Shown: positions 27,792-37,805 of the stretch, one piece after another
How the letters are laid out: the number at the start of each line of letters is the position of its first letter
How positions within the stretch are numbered: the stretch's first letter is position 1
Source: Psychrobacter proteolyticus
GTDB taxonomy: Bacteria > Pseudomonadota > Gammaproteobacteria > Pseudomonadales > Moraxellaceae
Assembly: GCF_003350005.1 (NCBI RefSeq)
Contig: NZ_QLKS01000007.1
Location: forward strand, 26,365-90,364
Direction of reading: 5' to 3'
DNA length: 64,000 nucleotides
Notes under the pieces: generated by a model
What the model saw: only the letters and a program-made list of their open reading frames with translations
What the model was told of the DNA's origin: nothing
Database searches by the model: none
Translations under genes and position numbers: made by a program

Positions 27792-28407
27792 TTGAACGAC
27801 CTACAGGCGTATCATGATGACTATGGCTATGTTGATGTCTGTGGCTGTGGCTTTCATCATGGCTATGACTTTCCTGATGACTATGAGAGTCACTATGTGA
27901 GTGTGCATGGGAGTGAGAGTGTCCTTGACCCGTTTGATAAGCGCCCGTCTCAGGCTCAAATGGCATTGACGTAGACTCGATATGTAGACCGAGGTTTTCT
28001 AACATTTGTGCAAGTACATGATCGTTTTCAAAATACAGGGCATAGCCTGCACTACCCTGATCAAAACTGTGGTCAAACATCAACGGCACATGACGGTTGC
28101 CCAAATGATAAGCGCCTTTCATTAGTAAAAAGTCATTAGCAGCAGTCACCTTAGTCACGGCTTGTGGCTTGGCAATGACTTGCATCAACTCTCCAGCTGC
28201 ATTGATAAGCACATCATCGCCTTTTAAGACGCCTGTACGAGGCAGGTCAACACCGACCGCTTCGCCTGAGACAGTAATAGCTCTAAAGCGAGAATGCTGA
28301 CGAGTATCAAAGTCTAATAGCAGGTAATCGTCGGCTTTATACTGTTCTGCCAATTGCGCTTTTTGGACATCGCTAGGCGTACTTAGACGGGTATTAAATA
28401 TTTTCAT
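27781..28407 (-). CDS. ureE: Urease accessory protein UreE with His-rich tail
   Basis: A 208-residue nickel metallochaperone: an N-terminal peptide-binding domain (KADDYLLLDFDTRQHSRFRA), a C-terminal metal-binding domain (YHLGNRHVPLMF), and a tail from about residue 163 in which roughly half of 35 residues are His, alternating with Ser, Asp and Glu. The tail is much longer than in the minimal UreE proteins and probably stores several Ni2+ ions. The frame extends to 28494, but the family start (MKIFNTRL, preceded by AGAG) is at 28407. Confidence 0.94.
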   Translation of the reverse strand: MKIFNTRLSTPSDVQKAQLAEQYKADDYLLLDFDTRQHSRFRAITVSGEAVGVDLPRTGVLKGDDVLINAAGELMQVIAKPQAVTKVTAANDFLLMKGAYHLGNRHVPLMFDHSFDQGSAGYALYFENDHVLAQMLENLGLHIESTSMPFEPETGAYQTGQGHSHSHAHSHSDSHSHQESHSHDESHSHRHQHSHSHHDTPVGRSNDG

Positions 28408-28569
28408 TATTATTCTCTGGCTGTTGTTGCTCAAACTATTGGTCAATAGTATTGATGGTAAAAGTGTTGGGAATAAAGACACGATCTCATTCAAGAAACC
28501 AACTGACTATTGGTATACATGGTTTATGGCTCACTGTCCTAGAGATCCTATAAACGTGCATCATAAGCT

Positions 28570-30759
28570 CTAAAATAAAAAGTAACGCTGTGCCATGGGT
28601 AGTACATCAGCTGGCTCACAGGTGAGTGTTTTACCATCAGCGCGTACTTCATAGGTCTCAGGATTGATGTCCATATCTGGACAGTAGCTGTTAAAGCGCA
28701 TATCGCTTTTACGAATTTTACGAATACCGTATACTGGCTGAATGACTTTGGTCAATCCAAGCTGTTTATCTACTTGTTTGTCGATCGCCGCTTGCGACAT
28801 AAAGGTAATGCTAGTTTGGGCAACCGATTTTGGATATGTCGCAAACATAGGACGATAATGCACTGGCTGGGGAGTAGGAATAGAGGCATTGATATCACCC
28901 ATCGGTACTGCAGCGATGAGCCCGCCTTTGATGATGCACTCAGGTTTTACCCCAAAAAACTTGGGCGACCATAGCACCATATCTGCCCATTTACCTACTT
29001 CGATTGAGCCGACCATATCGCCAATACCGTGAGTAATCGCAGGATTTATTGTATATTTTGCGATATAGCGCTTGATACGGAAGTTATCGTTGTCCGTGCT
29101 TTGGTCATAGTCTGTCAAAGTAATGTACTGTTGCTCATCTTCAATGGTCGCTGTTGCATCTGGCGCCAGATGGCCACGTTGAACTTTCATTTTGTGCGCG
29201 GTTTGCCATGTACGGATGACCACTTCACCCACTCGCCCCATCGCTTGTGAGTCACTACTCATCATCGAAATTGCGCCCAAATCATGCAATATATCTTCTG
29301 CGGCGATGGTTTCTTGACGGATACGGCTCTCAGCAAACGCCACATCTTCAGCGATAGCAGGACTCAGATGATGACAGACCATCAGCATATCGAGATGCTC
29401 ATCAATAGTATTGACAGTGTATGGGCGCGTTGGGTTGGTTGAAGATGGCAGCACATGCGATTCGCCAATCGCCTTTAGAATATCGGGCGCATGGCCACCA
29501 CCTGCCCCTTCAGTATGAAAAGTATGGATACAGCGGTTTTTAAAAGCAGCGAGCGTACTTTCAAGATAGCCACTTTCATTTAAAGTATCGGTATGAATGG
29601 CCACTTGCACATCATAGTCATCAGCAACGCTCAAGCAGTTATCGATGGCTTGCGGGGTTGTACCCCAATCTTCATGTAGCTTTAGCCCCACAGCACCTGC
29701 TTCGATTTGTTCAGCAATGGGTTCCGGTACACTTACGTTACCTTTACCCAGTAGTCCAATATTCATAGGAATGCTATCAGTAGACTTTAGCATCGAGGCA
29801 ATATGATACGCCCCTGGTGTACAGGTAGTAGCGAGCGTTCCTTGAGCTGGCCCTGTGCCACCGCCTAGCATTGTAGTCACCCCTGACATCAGCGCCGTCT
29901 CACACTGCTGGGGCGCGATAAAGTGAATATGACTATCGACGCCACCTGCTGTCAGGATTTTGCCTTCACCAGAGATGATTTCGGTAGCACCGCCAATAGG
30001 AATATCGATGGCAGGCTGGATATCAGGATTGCCCGCTTTGCCAATGGCACTGATACGACCATCCTTGATACCGATATCCGCTTTATAGATGCCCGTATAG
30101 TCAACGACCAATGCATTGGTAATAACCGTATCGGCAACTTCTGCGCCCAGTAATTGTCCTTGACCCATGCCATCACGGATGACTTTACCGCCGCCAAATT
30201 TAACTTCTTCACCTTTGATTTCGACAGGCTTGCTGCTACTTTCACCACTTTGTGACGTATCCGCTTGATCAACAGCCGTATCTTTATGACTGGTTAAATC
30301 CGCCTCAACCTGTAGCCAAAGCTCGGTATCGGCTAAGCGAACTTTATCGCCTGTGGTAGGACCAAAATGCTCAGCATAAATACGACGACTGACTCGCTTT
30401 TGCGAAGTAGCAGTTGCCTTTTTATCAGTGGCGCTCTCTGATATTTTGTCGGGATGAGCTGCGCCCATGACACGCCCCGCAAAACCATATACATCTTGCT
30501 TGCCAGCGTATGCTACCAATTCGACTTCCCGCGATTGGCCCGGCTCAAAACGTACGGCGGTGCCAGAGATAATATTGAGACGAAAACCTCGAGTTTGCTC
30601 TCTCTCAAAACTCAAGGCATCATTGACTTCATAAAAGTGATAATGCGAGCCGATTTGGATAGGTCTATCACCAGTATTACTGACACTGATGGTCTGCACC
30701 TGTCGACCTTGGTTTAAGATAATATCGCCATCTTGGATATGGTATTCGCCTGCTTGCAT
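28570..30759 (-). CDS. ureC: Urease beta-alpha fusion protein (UreB-UreC)
   Basis: A 729-residue fusion of two subunits usually encoded separately. Residues 1-103 are the beta subunit ([34 protein letters not shown]). A linker of about 20 residues (104-122) follows. The alpha subunit begins at [15 protein letters not shown] and keeps the active site: His277/His279 in VDSHIHF, carbamylated Lys360 in GLKLHEDW, His389 and His415, and Asp503. The alpha part has two acidic insertions, at about 157-182 and 533-556. The enzyme hydrolyses urea to ammonia and carbamate. ureA is separate, 56 bases upstream. Confidence 0.96.
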   Translation of the reverse strand: MQAGEYHIQDGDIILNQGRQVQTISVSNTGDRPIQIGSHYHFYEVNDALSFEREQTRGFRLNIISGTAVRFEPGQSREVELVAYAGKQDVYGFAGRVMGAAHPDKISESATDKKATATSQKRVSRRIYAEHFGPTTGDKVRLADTELWLQVEADLTSHKDTAVDQADTSQSGESSSKPVEIKGEEVKFGGGKVIRDGMGQGQLLGAEVADTVITNALVVDYTGIYKADIGIKDGRISAIGKAGNPDIQPAIDIPIGGATEIISGEGKILTAGGVDSHIHFIAPQQCETALMSGVTTMLGGGTGPAQGTLATTCTPGAYHIASMLKSTDSIPMNIGLLGKGNVSVPEPIAEQIEAGAVGLKLHEDWGTTPQAIDNCLSVADDYDVQVAIHTDTLNESGYLESTLAAFKNRCIHTFHTEGAGGGHAPDILKAIGESHVLPSSTNPTRPYTVNTIDEHLDMLMVCHHLSPAIAEDVAFAESRIRQETIAAEDILHDLGAISMMSSDSQAMGRVGEVVIRTWQTAHKMKVQRGHLAPDATATIEDEQQYITLTDYDQSTDNDNFRIKRYIAKYTINPAITHGIGDMVGSIEVGKWADMVLWSPKFFGVKPECIIKGGLIAAVPMGDINASIPTPQPVHYRPMFATYPKSVAQTSITFMSQAAIDKQVDKQLGLTKVIQPVYGIRKIRKSDMRFNSYCPDMDINPETYEVRADGKTLTCEPADVLPMAQRYFLF

Positions 30760-30815
30760 GGTAGCCGCCTTATTTTATAGTGAGCATTTCAGTGCTATAA
30801 CAATGGTATACAGCG

Positions 30816-31118
30816 TTACACGATGGGATTATGTACCGTGACCAGTTTGGTGCCATCAGGGAAAGTCGCCTCGATTTGCACTTCATCTACCATCTCTGCG
30901 ACACCTTCCATGACATCATCAGCAGATAAATATGTAGCGCCCTCACTCATCAGCTCGGCAACTCTTTTGCCATCTCGTGCGCCTTCCATCAGCAGCATAC
31001 TGATATAAGCGATAGCTTCGGGGTAGTTAAGCTTAACACCGCGATTTTTGCGACGTTCAGCCACCATACCAGCCGTAAATAGCATGAGCTTGTCTTTTTC
31101 TGTTGGGGTCAGGTGCAT
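30816..31118 (-). CDS. ureA: Urease subunit gamma
   Basis: A 100-residue protein, exactly the usual length. It starts [14 protein letters not shown] and contains [11 protein letters not shown], the GARDGK loop, and [20 protein letters not shown] at the end. It packs with the beta and alpha parts to form the (alpha-beta-gamma)3 enzyme. AAGGAA precedes the ATG. It lies between ureD and the ureB-ureC fusion. Confidence 0.98.
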   Translation of the reverse strand: MHLTPTEKDKLMLFTAGMVAERRKNRGVKLNYPEAIAYISMLLMEGARDGKRVAELMSEGATYLSADDVMEGVAEMVDEVQIEATFPDGTKLVTVHNPIV

Positions 31119-31236
31119 GACAATTCCTTGTTGTACTTATCATTATATTTATAGCAGATTAGAGGTTTTCAAAGCATATGATATCGATTAAAAATAGTCG
31201 CAATATATCTTAATTTCATTATTAAAAGTGGCCGTA

Positions 31237-32265
31237 TTAGGTGTCCCAAATACGTGGACGACAAGGCTCAAGTTGCCACCAATGATCTCGCAAGACTTCT
31301 CTCAGCTGATAAAACGCTTCAAAACAACCACGTACATCTGAGCCAATATAGCGGATATTGATCGCTTGGCAATTATGAGTGCAATAGACAGGCAGGTGTG
31401 CTTGAGCAATGACTTGGCGCAATGCGGATACGGTATTGTCTAGATAGCGGGTTAATGACTGCTTGATAGTTGCTTGGGCAGTTTCAGTCGATTGCGTAGT
31501 CTGTGATGCGGAGAGCGCAAGATTGTCATGGACGTCGCTTAAGCTTGGGACTGCCCAAAACGATCCATAAATATGCTGGTTCGCTAAGCCTAAATTTGAG
31601 GTAAACCAGCGATTTTGCGCTGCCTGCGCCACTCGCTCAGCAACGATAACCTTACCATCTCGGTAGATGTTCAATCCAGTATGATAACGCCCTTGCAAAA
31701 ACTGCTCGTCGTAAGCTTGCCGTCCAAATACGCTAATCTCCCATGTCAGTAGACTAGATGAATCCGTCAAATCAAAGCGGCTCACTGCATGCATATTGGC
31801 TTCGTTATAAATGATACTCTCTTGCGGTAGCCATTCTAAACGGGTATCTGCTGCGAGTTTGGCCTGTACATGTTGGCTTGCATAGGCAGCTATCTCGTCT
31901 TGGCTCATACTTTGGTGAGCAACGTCGCTGCCCAACGGAGCTTTATTTTTTTGGCTGACACTGTCTTTGCCGTACCACTTACCTGCCCCTGGTGTGGTGA
32001 TAACAGCATGGCTACCACTATCCAAACTTAGGTCTATGGTCAGCGTATCGCCGCCTGCGATACCAGCTGGCGGGTACAACATCAGTATGTGACAAATACC
32101 CTGCTGCACGCTTTGCTCAGGATATAGAGCACGCTGTACCATCAAGGCACCCGTATGCTTACGATGATAAAGCCGCGTTTTTGAGTTATCAGCCGTACCC
32201 TCTTTGTCCGTACTTATACTGTTAACAGTGTCAAAGCTTAATGCTAAAGAAGAGGCCCAACTCAT
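31237..32265 (-). CDS. ureD: Urease accessory protein UreD
   Basis: A 342-residue protein. TLTIDLSLDSGSHAVITTPGAGKWY and LEWLPQESIIYNEANMH are typical UreD blocks, and the C-terminus has IRYIGSDVRGCFEAFYQLREVLR. UreD binds apo-urease and passes nickel from the UreFG complex. An insertion rich in S/D/Q lies after the GKWYGKD segment (about residues 105-130). It is the first gene of the urease operon; the promoter must be in the 875 bases to the right. Confidence 0.93.
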   Translation of the reverse strand: MSWASSLALSFDTVNSISTDKEGTADNSKTRLYHRKHTGALMVQRALYPEQSVQQGICHILMLYPPAGIAGGDTLTIDLSLDSGSHAVITTPGAGKWYGKDSVSQKNKAPLGSDVAHQSMSQDEIAAYASQHVQAKLAADTRLEWLPQESIIYNEANMHAVSRFDLTDSSSLLTWEISVFGRQAYDEQFLQGRYHTGLNIYRDGKVIVAERVAQAAQNRWFTSNLGLANQHIYGSFWAVPSLSDVHDNLALSASQTTQSTETAQATIKQSLTRYLDNTVSALRQVIAQAHLPVYCTHNCQAINIRYIGSDVRGCFEAFYQLREVLRDHWWQLEPCRPRIWDT

Positions 32266-33140
32266 TTTATATACTCATTTACCAATTAAATATGTTTCAG
32301 TATTTTATGTGACAACTACCATTTGCTATGTGTTAAGAACTCTATTGCCAATCGTTAATTACAGTTCATTAACTACAGTAATGTCAGAATAGTAACGAAG
32401 GAATACAGCGTACACCATTTATCGTGCCCAGCGCACCATGATAAATAAAAGCGTCAATGTTTTTATTGATACAAGCATTGTGCCAACTCTTGATAGCAGG
32501 TAACCAAATAAGAAACCTTAGCAACTCAAAACTTTGATTTGTCTGCGCTTTTTTCTATTTAACTTGAATGATAAAAACAACACTATATTTCCAACTATTT
32601 TATAAACATTTTTTGAGCCTTAGTTATTTATAAACTCAGCAGATATTTGCACCAAAACAGTACATTGTGTCCATAACAGTGCATTTTTTAGCATTATTTT
32701 TAACGCAATATTTTGTGAAGATGATTAGATAATCAAAAGTGCTAAACGCATAACTATTTGCAGACTTAGTCAGTAAGATAGGTGGATTATAGGGCTATTA
32801 ATCAGGTATTCTATGTTAAAAAGTCAGGTTAGACGTGATTTAAGCTGTTTGTATCAATATAAATACTATCAATATCCGTAAGACTTGATAATAGATAAGA
32901 CAATGTCTATCTGCTTCTAGACATACTTTTAGACGTATTTTTAGTATAAGTTTCAATATAAGCAATGAGTCCTAGACATATCGGAGGGTCACTTTTTCAC
33001 CTATTTTATGCACAAACCAGTTTTATAGGCTTGAATAGTGAGCGCAGTCCCCTTATAAACAACCCATTAGTCAAAAACTACCAGACAATAAAATCACTCA
33101 ATCCATTTTTATTTTATACATTTATCGATAGGACTTTTCT
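32266..33140. other. Long AT-rich region between divergent ureD and clpP
   Basis: No gene is credible in these 875 bases. The only clear signal is the sigma-32-like promoter near clpP (33030-33056). The rest has AT-rich stretches and no strong inverted repeat that I can support. I see no NikR- or nitrogen-type operator. Confidence 0.55.
33030..33056 (+). promoter_or_regulatory. Sigma-32 (heat-shock) type promoter of clpP
   Basis: CTTGAA (33030-33035), a 13-base spacer, and CCCCTTAT (33049-33056), which fits the RpoH consensus CTTGAA-N11-15-CCCCATnT with one mismatch. It lies 85 bases before the clpP ATG. Confidence 0.72.
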
Positions 33141-33815
33141 ATGACAGATTATGATCGCATCACTGCCAACCCGCATTTTGATATGCTGATGAGTGCACAC
33201 AAAGAAGTACAGACCACACAAGCGGCTTTAGTACCTATGGTGGTTGAACAGTCTTCACGCGGTGAACGCTCGTTTGATATTTTTTCACGCTTATTACGTG
33301 AGCGCGTTATCTTTTTGACCGGTCAGGTTGAAGACAACATGGCTAACCTTATCGTTGCCCAGTTGCTATTCTTAGAAGCTGAAAACCCTGACAAAGATAT
33401 CCATTTGTATATAAACTCACCAGGTGGTTCAGTAAGCGCTGGCTTGGCTATTTTTGATACCATGAACTTCATCAAACCTGAAGTATCTACTATCTGTATG
33501 GGCGGTGCTTATAGCATGGGTTCATTCCTATTGGCTGCTGGTCAAAAAGGCAAGCGCTACTCACTTGCTAATGCTCGTGTCATGATTCATCAGCCTTCAG
33601 GCGGCGCGCAGGGTCAAGCAACCGATATCGAAATTAATGCTCGTGAAATCCTTAAAACTCGTGCACGTCTAAATAGTATCTTAGCTGAGCGTACTGGTCA
33701 GCCAGTAGAAAAAATTGAAAAAGACGTTGAGCGTGATTATTGGTTAGATGCACAAGAAGCCAAAGAGTATGGTTTGGTTGACGAAGTATTAGAGCGTCGC
33801 CCTGAATCTTTGTAA
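33141..33815 (+). CDS. clpP: ATP-dependent Clp protease proteolytic subunit
   Basis: A 224-residue serine protease. Catalytic Ser125 is in GGAYSMGSF, His150 in VMIHQPSGG and Asp199 in ERDYWLDA. The first 30-odd residues include the propeptide region. ClpP forms a 14-mer barrel that degrades substrates unfolded by ClpX or ClpA. It is 186 bases upstream of clpX, with a strong hairpin in the gap, and has its own heat-shock-type promoter. Confidence 0.98.
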   Translation: MTDYDRITANPHFDMLMSAHKEVQTTQAALVPMVVEQSSRGERSFDIFSRLLRERVIFLTGQVEDNMANLIVAQLLFLEAENPDKDIHLYINSPGGSVSAGLAIFDTMNFIKPEVSTICMGGAYSMGSFLLAAGQKGKRYSLANARVMIHQPSGGAQGQATDIEINAREILKTRARLNSILAERTGQPVEKIEKDVERDYWLDAQEAKEYGLVDEVLERRPESL

Positions 33816-33898
33816 TCTAAGCATTAACGTGATGCCTCTTCCTTGAGAGTGCAATCATAAGACCTTTTATAGTTTATTTGCCGTACAGTAAATCGTTA

Positions 33899-33937
33899 TC
33901 AATGTCATACCTGACCTATTGAAAGGTATGACATTGA
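33899..33937 (+). other. 14-bp perfect hairpin between clpP and clpX
   Basis: 33899-33912 (TCAATGTCATACCT) is exactly complementary to 33924-33937, with an 11-base loop. No T-run follows, so it is not a standard terminator. It may be a processing or stability element in the clpP-clpX message. Confidence 0.7.
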
Positions 33938-34001
33938 ATGAATACGATAATCGACATACTACAAATAAACTAACCAGTTTTAAATTTTAGGAGCGCCTTT
34001 T

Positions 34002-35276
34002 ATGGCAGAAGATAATACCCCGCAGTGTTCGTTTTGCGGCAAAGCCAAAAGCGATGTACAGCAACTGATTGCTGCTGACGATGCTAATATCTGCAATGAA
34101 TGTATCGAACTATGTACTGACTTAATCGCAGACAGCGCAGAGCACGGTGATGATGATAGCGAAGTAGATACTTCTTGGGTCAATAAAAAACTACCAACGC
34201 CAAAAGAGCTGCGTGCCAAGCTTGATGAATATGTCATCGGTCAGGACGCTGCCAAAAAAGCATTGGCTGTTGCCGTCTATAACCATTACAAACGTTTAAA
34301 AGTTAGTCAGACGCTAGCCAACGACAGCAAAAAAGCCAAGATCGGCGCTGACGATGCAATGGTAGAATTGGCTAAGAGTAATATCTTGCTAATCGGTCCA
34401 ACTGGTTCTGGTAAGACGCTACTTGCGCAAACCTTGGCTCGTCTGTTAGATGTGCCTTTTGCGATGGCTGATGCCACGACCTTGACCGAAGCTGGTTATG
34501 TTGGTGAAGACGTTGAAAACATCGTACAAAAGCTCCTTCAAGCCTCTGACTATGATGTGGCCAAAGCTGAGCAAGGTATCATCTATATTGATGAAATCGA
34601 CAAAATCAGTAAAAAAGGTGACAACCCATCTATCACGCGTGATGTGTCAGGTGAAGGCGTACAGCAAGCGTTGCTAAAGCTAATCGAAGGTACGGTGGCT
34701 GCTATCCCACCGCACGGTGGTCGTAAGCACCCGCAGCAAGAGCTGATCCAAGTGGATACCAGCAACATTCTAATCATCGTTGGCGGCGCGTTTGCTGGAC
34801 TTGATAAAGTCATTCAGCAGCGTACTGAAAAAGGCGGTATTGGCTTTAACGCTGATGTCAGCTCAAAAGACGATAGCCGTCGCAGCTCAGACTTGCTACA
34901 AGAAGTCGAGCCAGAAGATTTGATCAAATTTGGTCTGATTCCTGAGCTGATCGGTCGTCTGCCAGTACTTGCGGCACTGCAAGAGCTAGATGAAGCGGCC
35001 CTAGTACAAATCCTGACCGAACCTAAGAACGCACTGGTAAAACAGTACAAGTACTTGTTTGACATGGAAGGTGCTGAGATTAGCTTTACTCAAGAAGCAT
35101 TAGATGCCATCGCCAAAAAAGCAATGGAACGTAAGACAGGTGCTCGTGGTCTACGTTCAATTGTAGAAAACGCCCTGCTTGAGACTATGTATGAGCTACC
35201 TTCTATGGAAAATGCTAAAACTGTAATGGTTGATGCGGACGTTATCAATGAAGGTAAAGTGCCGAAAATTGCTTAA
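34002..35276 (+). CDS. clpX: ATP-dependent Clp protease ATP-binding subunit ClpX
   Basis: A 424-residue AAA+ unfoldase. The N-terminal zinc domain has CSFCGK and CNECIELC. The Walker A is GPTGSGKT, Walker B is IIYIDEIDK, the pore loop is GYVGED, the RKH loop lies in [12 protein letters not shown], and the IGF loop that docks on ClpP is in KGGIGFN. All functional loops are therefore intact. It is followed by a hairpin and a terminator. Confidence 0.98.
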   Translation: MAEDNTPQCSFCGKAKSDVQQLIAADDANICNECIELCTDLIADSAEHGDDDSEVDTSWVNKKLPTPKELRAKLDEYVIGQDAAKKALAVAVYNHYKRLKVSQTLANDSKKAKIGADDAMVELAKSNILLIGPTGSGKTLLAQTLARLLDVPFAMADATTLTEAGYVGEDVENIVQKLLQASDYDVAKAEQGIIYIDEIDKISKKGDNPSITRDVSGEGVQQALLKLIEGTVAAIPPHGGRKHPQQELIQVDTSNILIIVGGAFAGLDKVIQQRTEKGGIGFNADVSSKDDSRRSSDLLQEVEPEDLIKFGLIPELIGRLPVLAALQELDEAALVQILTEPKNALVKQYKYLFDMEGAEISFTQEALDAIAKKAMERKTGARGLRSIVENALLETMYELPSMENAKTVMVDADVINEGKVPKIA

Positions 35277-35293
35277 GTTATAATTAATATAAA

Positions 35294-35358
35294 TAGTCCG
35301 TTATCATTAACGGACTACTAGAAAAGCGTCTAGCTAGATAAGCTAAGGCGCTTTTTTT
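35294..35358 (+). terminator. Terminator region after clpX
   Basis: A 10-bp perfect hairpin (TAGTCCGTTA-TCAT-TAACGGACTA, 35294-35317) is followed by a second stem (AAAAGCG...CGCTTTT) ending in T7 at about 35351-35357. The second is the likely intrinsic terminator. Confidence 0.8.
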
Positions 35359-35587
35359 ATGCTTATGATTTACCTAGCCTACCTATTAGATAATTCGTCT
35401 AGTGCAAAGTTGATGAACTTAATTTTATTGAATACAAAATGACAGTAGCGTTTATCAATGCCCAGTAGACCACATCACAAATCATGCTAATGTAGGTAGT
35501 CTGTTTTAACCTTTATTATATTGCTGTATTCCACCGTCTATGGCACCTACAAATACCCCTTATTAATAAGACAAAGGATTGTTTATT

Positions 35588-36574
35588 ATGTTCAACCATG
35601 TGACCGCTATGGCGACTTCATTGCGCCAAAACTTACCATTTTCTTCTAACCGTACCTCATTGGATGACTCAGACGTTGCATCCTACTATCGCAACCATGT
35701 CGCTGCTATTACAGGTGCAGGCTCCGGAATGGGACGTAAGCTAGCCATTCATTTAGCAAAAATGGGCTGTCATGTGGCATTATCGGATATCAACCCTGAA
35801 CAGTTGGCAGCGACCAAACAGTTACTTGCCAGTTATGATGTCAACATCACCATGACGGTACTAGATGTTTCAAACAATAAAGCTGTGGAAGCATGGGCTG
35901 ATAGCGTAATGGCAGAACATGGCAAAGTGAATTTTATCTTTAATAATGCAGGCGTAGCGCTCTACTCTACAGTGGAGGGTATGAGTAATAGTGAGCTTGA
36001 ATGGGTGATGAACATTAACTTTTGGGGTGTGGTTTACGGTACCAAAGCGTTTTTACCTTTGATCAAAAACAGTGTAAAGCAGAGCCAGTTTGGCGAGCAT
36101 GGTCATATTATTAATGTCTCAAGCCTCTTTGGCTTGACGGCTCAACCATCATATTCTGCTTATAATGCCAGTAAGTTTGCTGTACGTGGTTTTACAGAAA
36201 GCTTGCGTCAAGAGCTAAATATTCAGAACTGCGGGGTATCAGCAACCTGTATTCATCCGGGCGGCATCAAAACCAATATTGCTAACAGCGCGCGCGGTAA
36301 TGACAGCGTTAGTGAAGTTGGTATGCATGCTGGTGACAAAGCCATTAGAAATTTTAACAAACTATTGAAGTTCGATGCCAGCGAAGCAGCTTGGATTATT
36401 TTACATGCAGCAGCGACCAATCAGCAGCGTTGTTTGATCGGTAACGATGCTAAAATGGTTGATGCAATTCAGCGAGTATTCCCATCGCATTACAGTCAAG
36501 TGCTAAACGGCCTCAATCAATTATCACGTAAATTAAAACCGCGGCGCGCTAAGAAACCTACCACATCCCCTTAA
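35588..36574 (+). CDS. SDR family oxidoreductase
   Basis: A 328-residue short-chain dehydrogenase. The cofactor motif is TGAGSGMG (about residues 36-43), with NNAG following and the catalytic YxxxK in YSAYNASKFA; the Ser is in NVSSLFG. The acidic residue in LSDINPEQ suggests NAD(H) preference. Substrate is not known; similar proteins act on acyl or steroid-like alcohols. AAGGA lies before the ATG at 35588, better than the upstream TTG. A C-terminal tail of basic residues (RKLKPRRAKK) is present. Confidence 0.9.
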   Translation: MFNHVTAMATSLRQNLPFSSNRTSLDDSDVASYYRNHVAAITGAGSGMGRKLAIHLAKMGCHVALSDINPEQLAATKQLLASYDVNITMTVLDVSNNKAVEAWADSVMAEHGKVNFIFNNAGVALYSTVEGMSNSELEWVMNINFWGVVYGTKAFLPLIKNSVKQSQFGEHGHIINVSSLFGLTAQPSYSAYNASKFAVRGFTESLRQELNIQNCGVSATCIHPGGIKTNIANSARGNDSVSEVGMHAGDKAIRNFNKLLKFDASEAAWIILHAAATNQQRCLIGNDAKMVDAIQRVFPSHYSQVLNGLNQLSRKLKPRRAKKPTTSP

Positions 36575-36598
36575 TTAATATATCGTAAAAATCTCAAT

Positions 36599-36640
36599 AA
36601 AAAGTGCCTAAACGTTGATGACGTTTAGGCACTTTTTATT
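36599..36640 (+). terminator. Intrinsic terminator after the SDR gene
   Basis: A 17-bp perfect stem (AAAAAGTGCCTAAACGT with its complement) and a TGATG loop, ending in T5. Confidence 0.9.
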
Positions 36641-36694
36641 GAATCTCTAATCTCTATTACAAACTCAATTATTAGAAAATAGTATACAATTCAT

Positions 36695-36727
36695 TTATAT
36701 ATTATATATTAGTATATAATATATATT
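36695..36727. other. AT-rich palindromic tract upstream of the thiosulfate dehydrogenase gene
   Basis: A run of TATA/ATAT repeats with self-complementarity about 130 bases before the ATG at 36855. It could act as an UP element, a bent-DNA site or a promoter region; nothing in it identifies a particular regulator. Confidence 0.4.
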
Positions 36728-36854
36728 GTCACATTCCTATTTTTCAGATCTTTTACCGTTATAATGCTGAAAAAATTGGGGATGTCGTTGTCATTAGACT
36801 ATAAAAAACACGTGAGTGTACATTTGCATATTTTTTCATAATAAGGATATTCTA

Positions 36855-37805
36855 ATGAAAAAACTTCTAACAGAGAAATGCTTTACCTCTATCTTTATGA
36901 CAGCTGTTTTCGTAGTTGGGGCTTTTGGTATAACAAGTTGCAGTGAAAAGAAAGTTAAGGCTGTTGACCGACTTGAAGAAGCAGAGGCTTTAGCAAGAGT
37001 GCAAGCACTTGAAGCACGTGCTGCTGAACTCAAAGATAGTATTACTTCAAAACCAAGTAAAAAATTGACGATTAGCATGCCAGATGAGTCCACCATTCCG
37101 AATGATGAGTATGGAGCAGCTGTACGCCGAGGCATGCAACTCGCTAATCATACATATAGAGAATTACCTAATAATGTGGGCAATAAACTTAACTGTACCA
37201 GTTGTCATTTGAATAATGGTTCAGAGGCATATGCAGCTCCATGGAATGGCTTACCTGGTATCTTTCCTATTTATCGTTCGCGTGATGCCCGTGTCAACTC
37301 ACTACAAGAACGTATAAACGGATGTTTTCAGCGTTCGATGAACGGTACGCCATTAGAGATGGATTCAGATGATATGAATGCATTTATCTCTTATATGACA
37401 TGGTTATCACAAGATATGCCGATTGGCGTCTCATCAGAAGGTCGCGGCTTTGTCACAGTTGATAGTACGCTTACACCGGACCCTATCAAAGGTAGGGCAC
37501 TGTTTTCCAAAACCTGCACCACCTGCCATGGTGAAAACGGGGAAGGCCAATATAATGAGGATGGGACTTACTTATACCCCGCAATAGCGGGAGAAAACTC
37601 CTTTAATGACGGGGCGGGTATGGCACGTACATACAAGGCCGCTTCTTTTGTCAAAGGAAAAATGCCTTTTGGTCAAGGGAACACTCTCACAGATCAAGAA
37701 GCCATCAATATTGCCAGTTATTTTACCCATTTGCCTCGGCCTGTGAAAGCCAACAAGGATAAAGATTGGCCAAAAGGTGGCGCACCAGTTGATGTGCGCC
37801 GCTAG
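36855..37805 (+). CDS. tsdA: Thiosulfate dehydrogenase-like dihaem cytochrome c (TsdA family)
   Basis: A 316-residue exported lipoprotein: signal segment and lipobox GITSC (Cys29), then a Glu/Ala-rich probable coiled-coil linker (35-60). Two c-type haem motifs follow, CTSCH (114-118) and CTTCH (221-225). Between them INGCFQRSMNG (Cys157) matches the segment that supplies the unusual Cys axial ligand in TsdA. KGKMPFGQG would give a Met ligand to the second haem. TsdA oxidises thiosulfate to tetrathionate, or runs in reverse. AAGGA supports the ATG at 36855. No tsdB or other sulfur gene is nearby. Confidence 0.85.
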   Translation: MKKLLTEKCFTSIFMTAVFVVGAFGITSCSEKKVKAVDRLEEAEALARVQALEARAAELKDSITSKPSKKLTISMPDESTIPNDEYGAAVRRGMQLANHTYRELPNNVGNKLNCTSCHLNNGSEAYAAPWNGLPGIFPIYRSRDARVNSLQERINGCFQRSMNGTPLEMDSDDMNAFISYMTWLSQDMPIGVSSEGRGFVTVDSTLTPDPIKGRALFSKTCTTCHGENGEGQYNEDGTYLYPAIAGENSFNDGAGMARTYKAASFVKGKMPFGQGNTLTDQEAINIASYFTHLPRPVKANKDKDWPKGGAPVDVRR

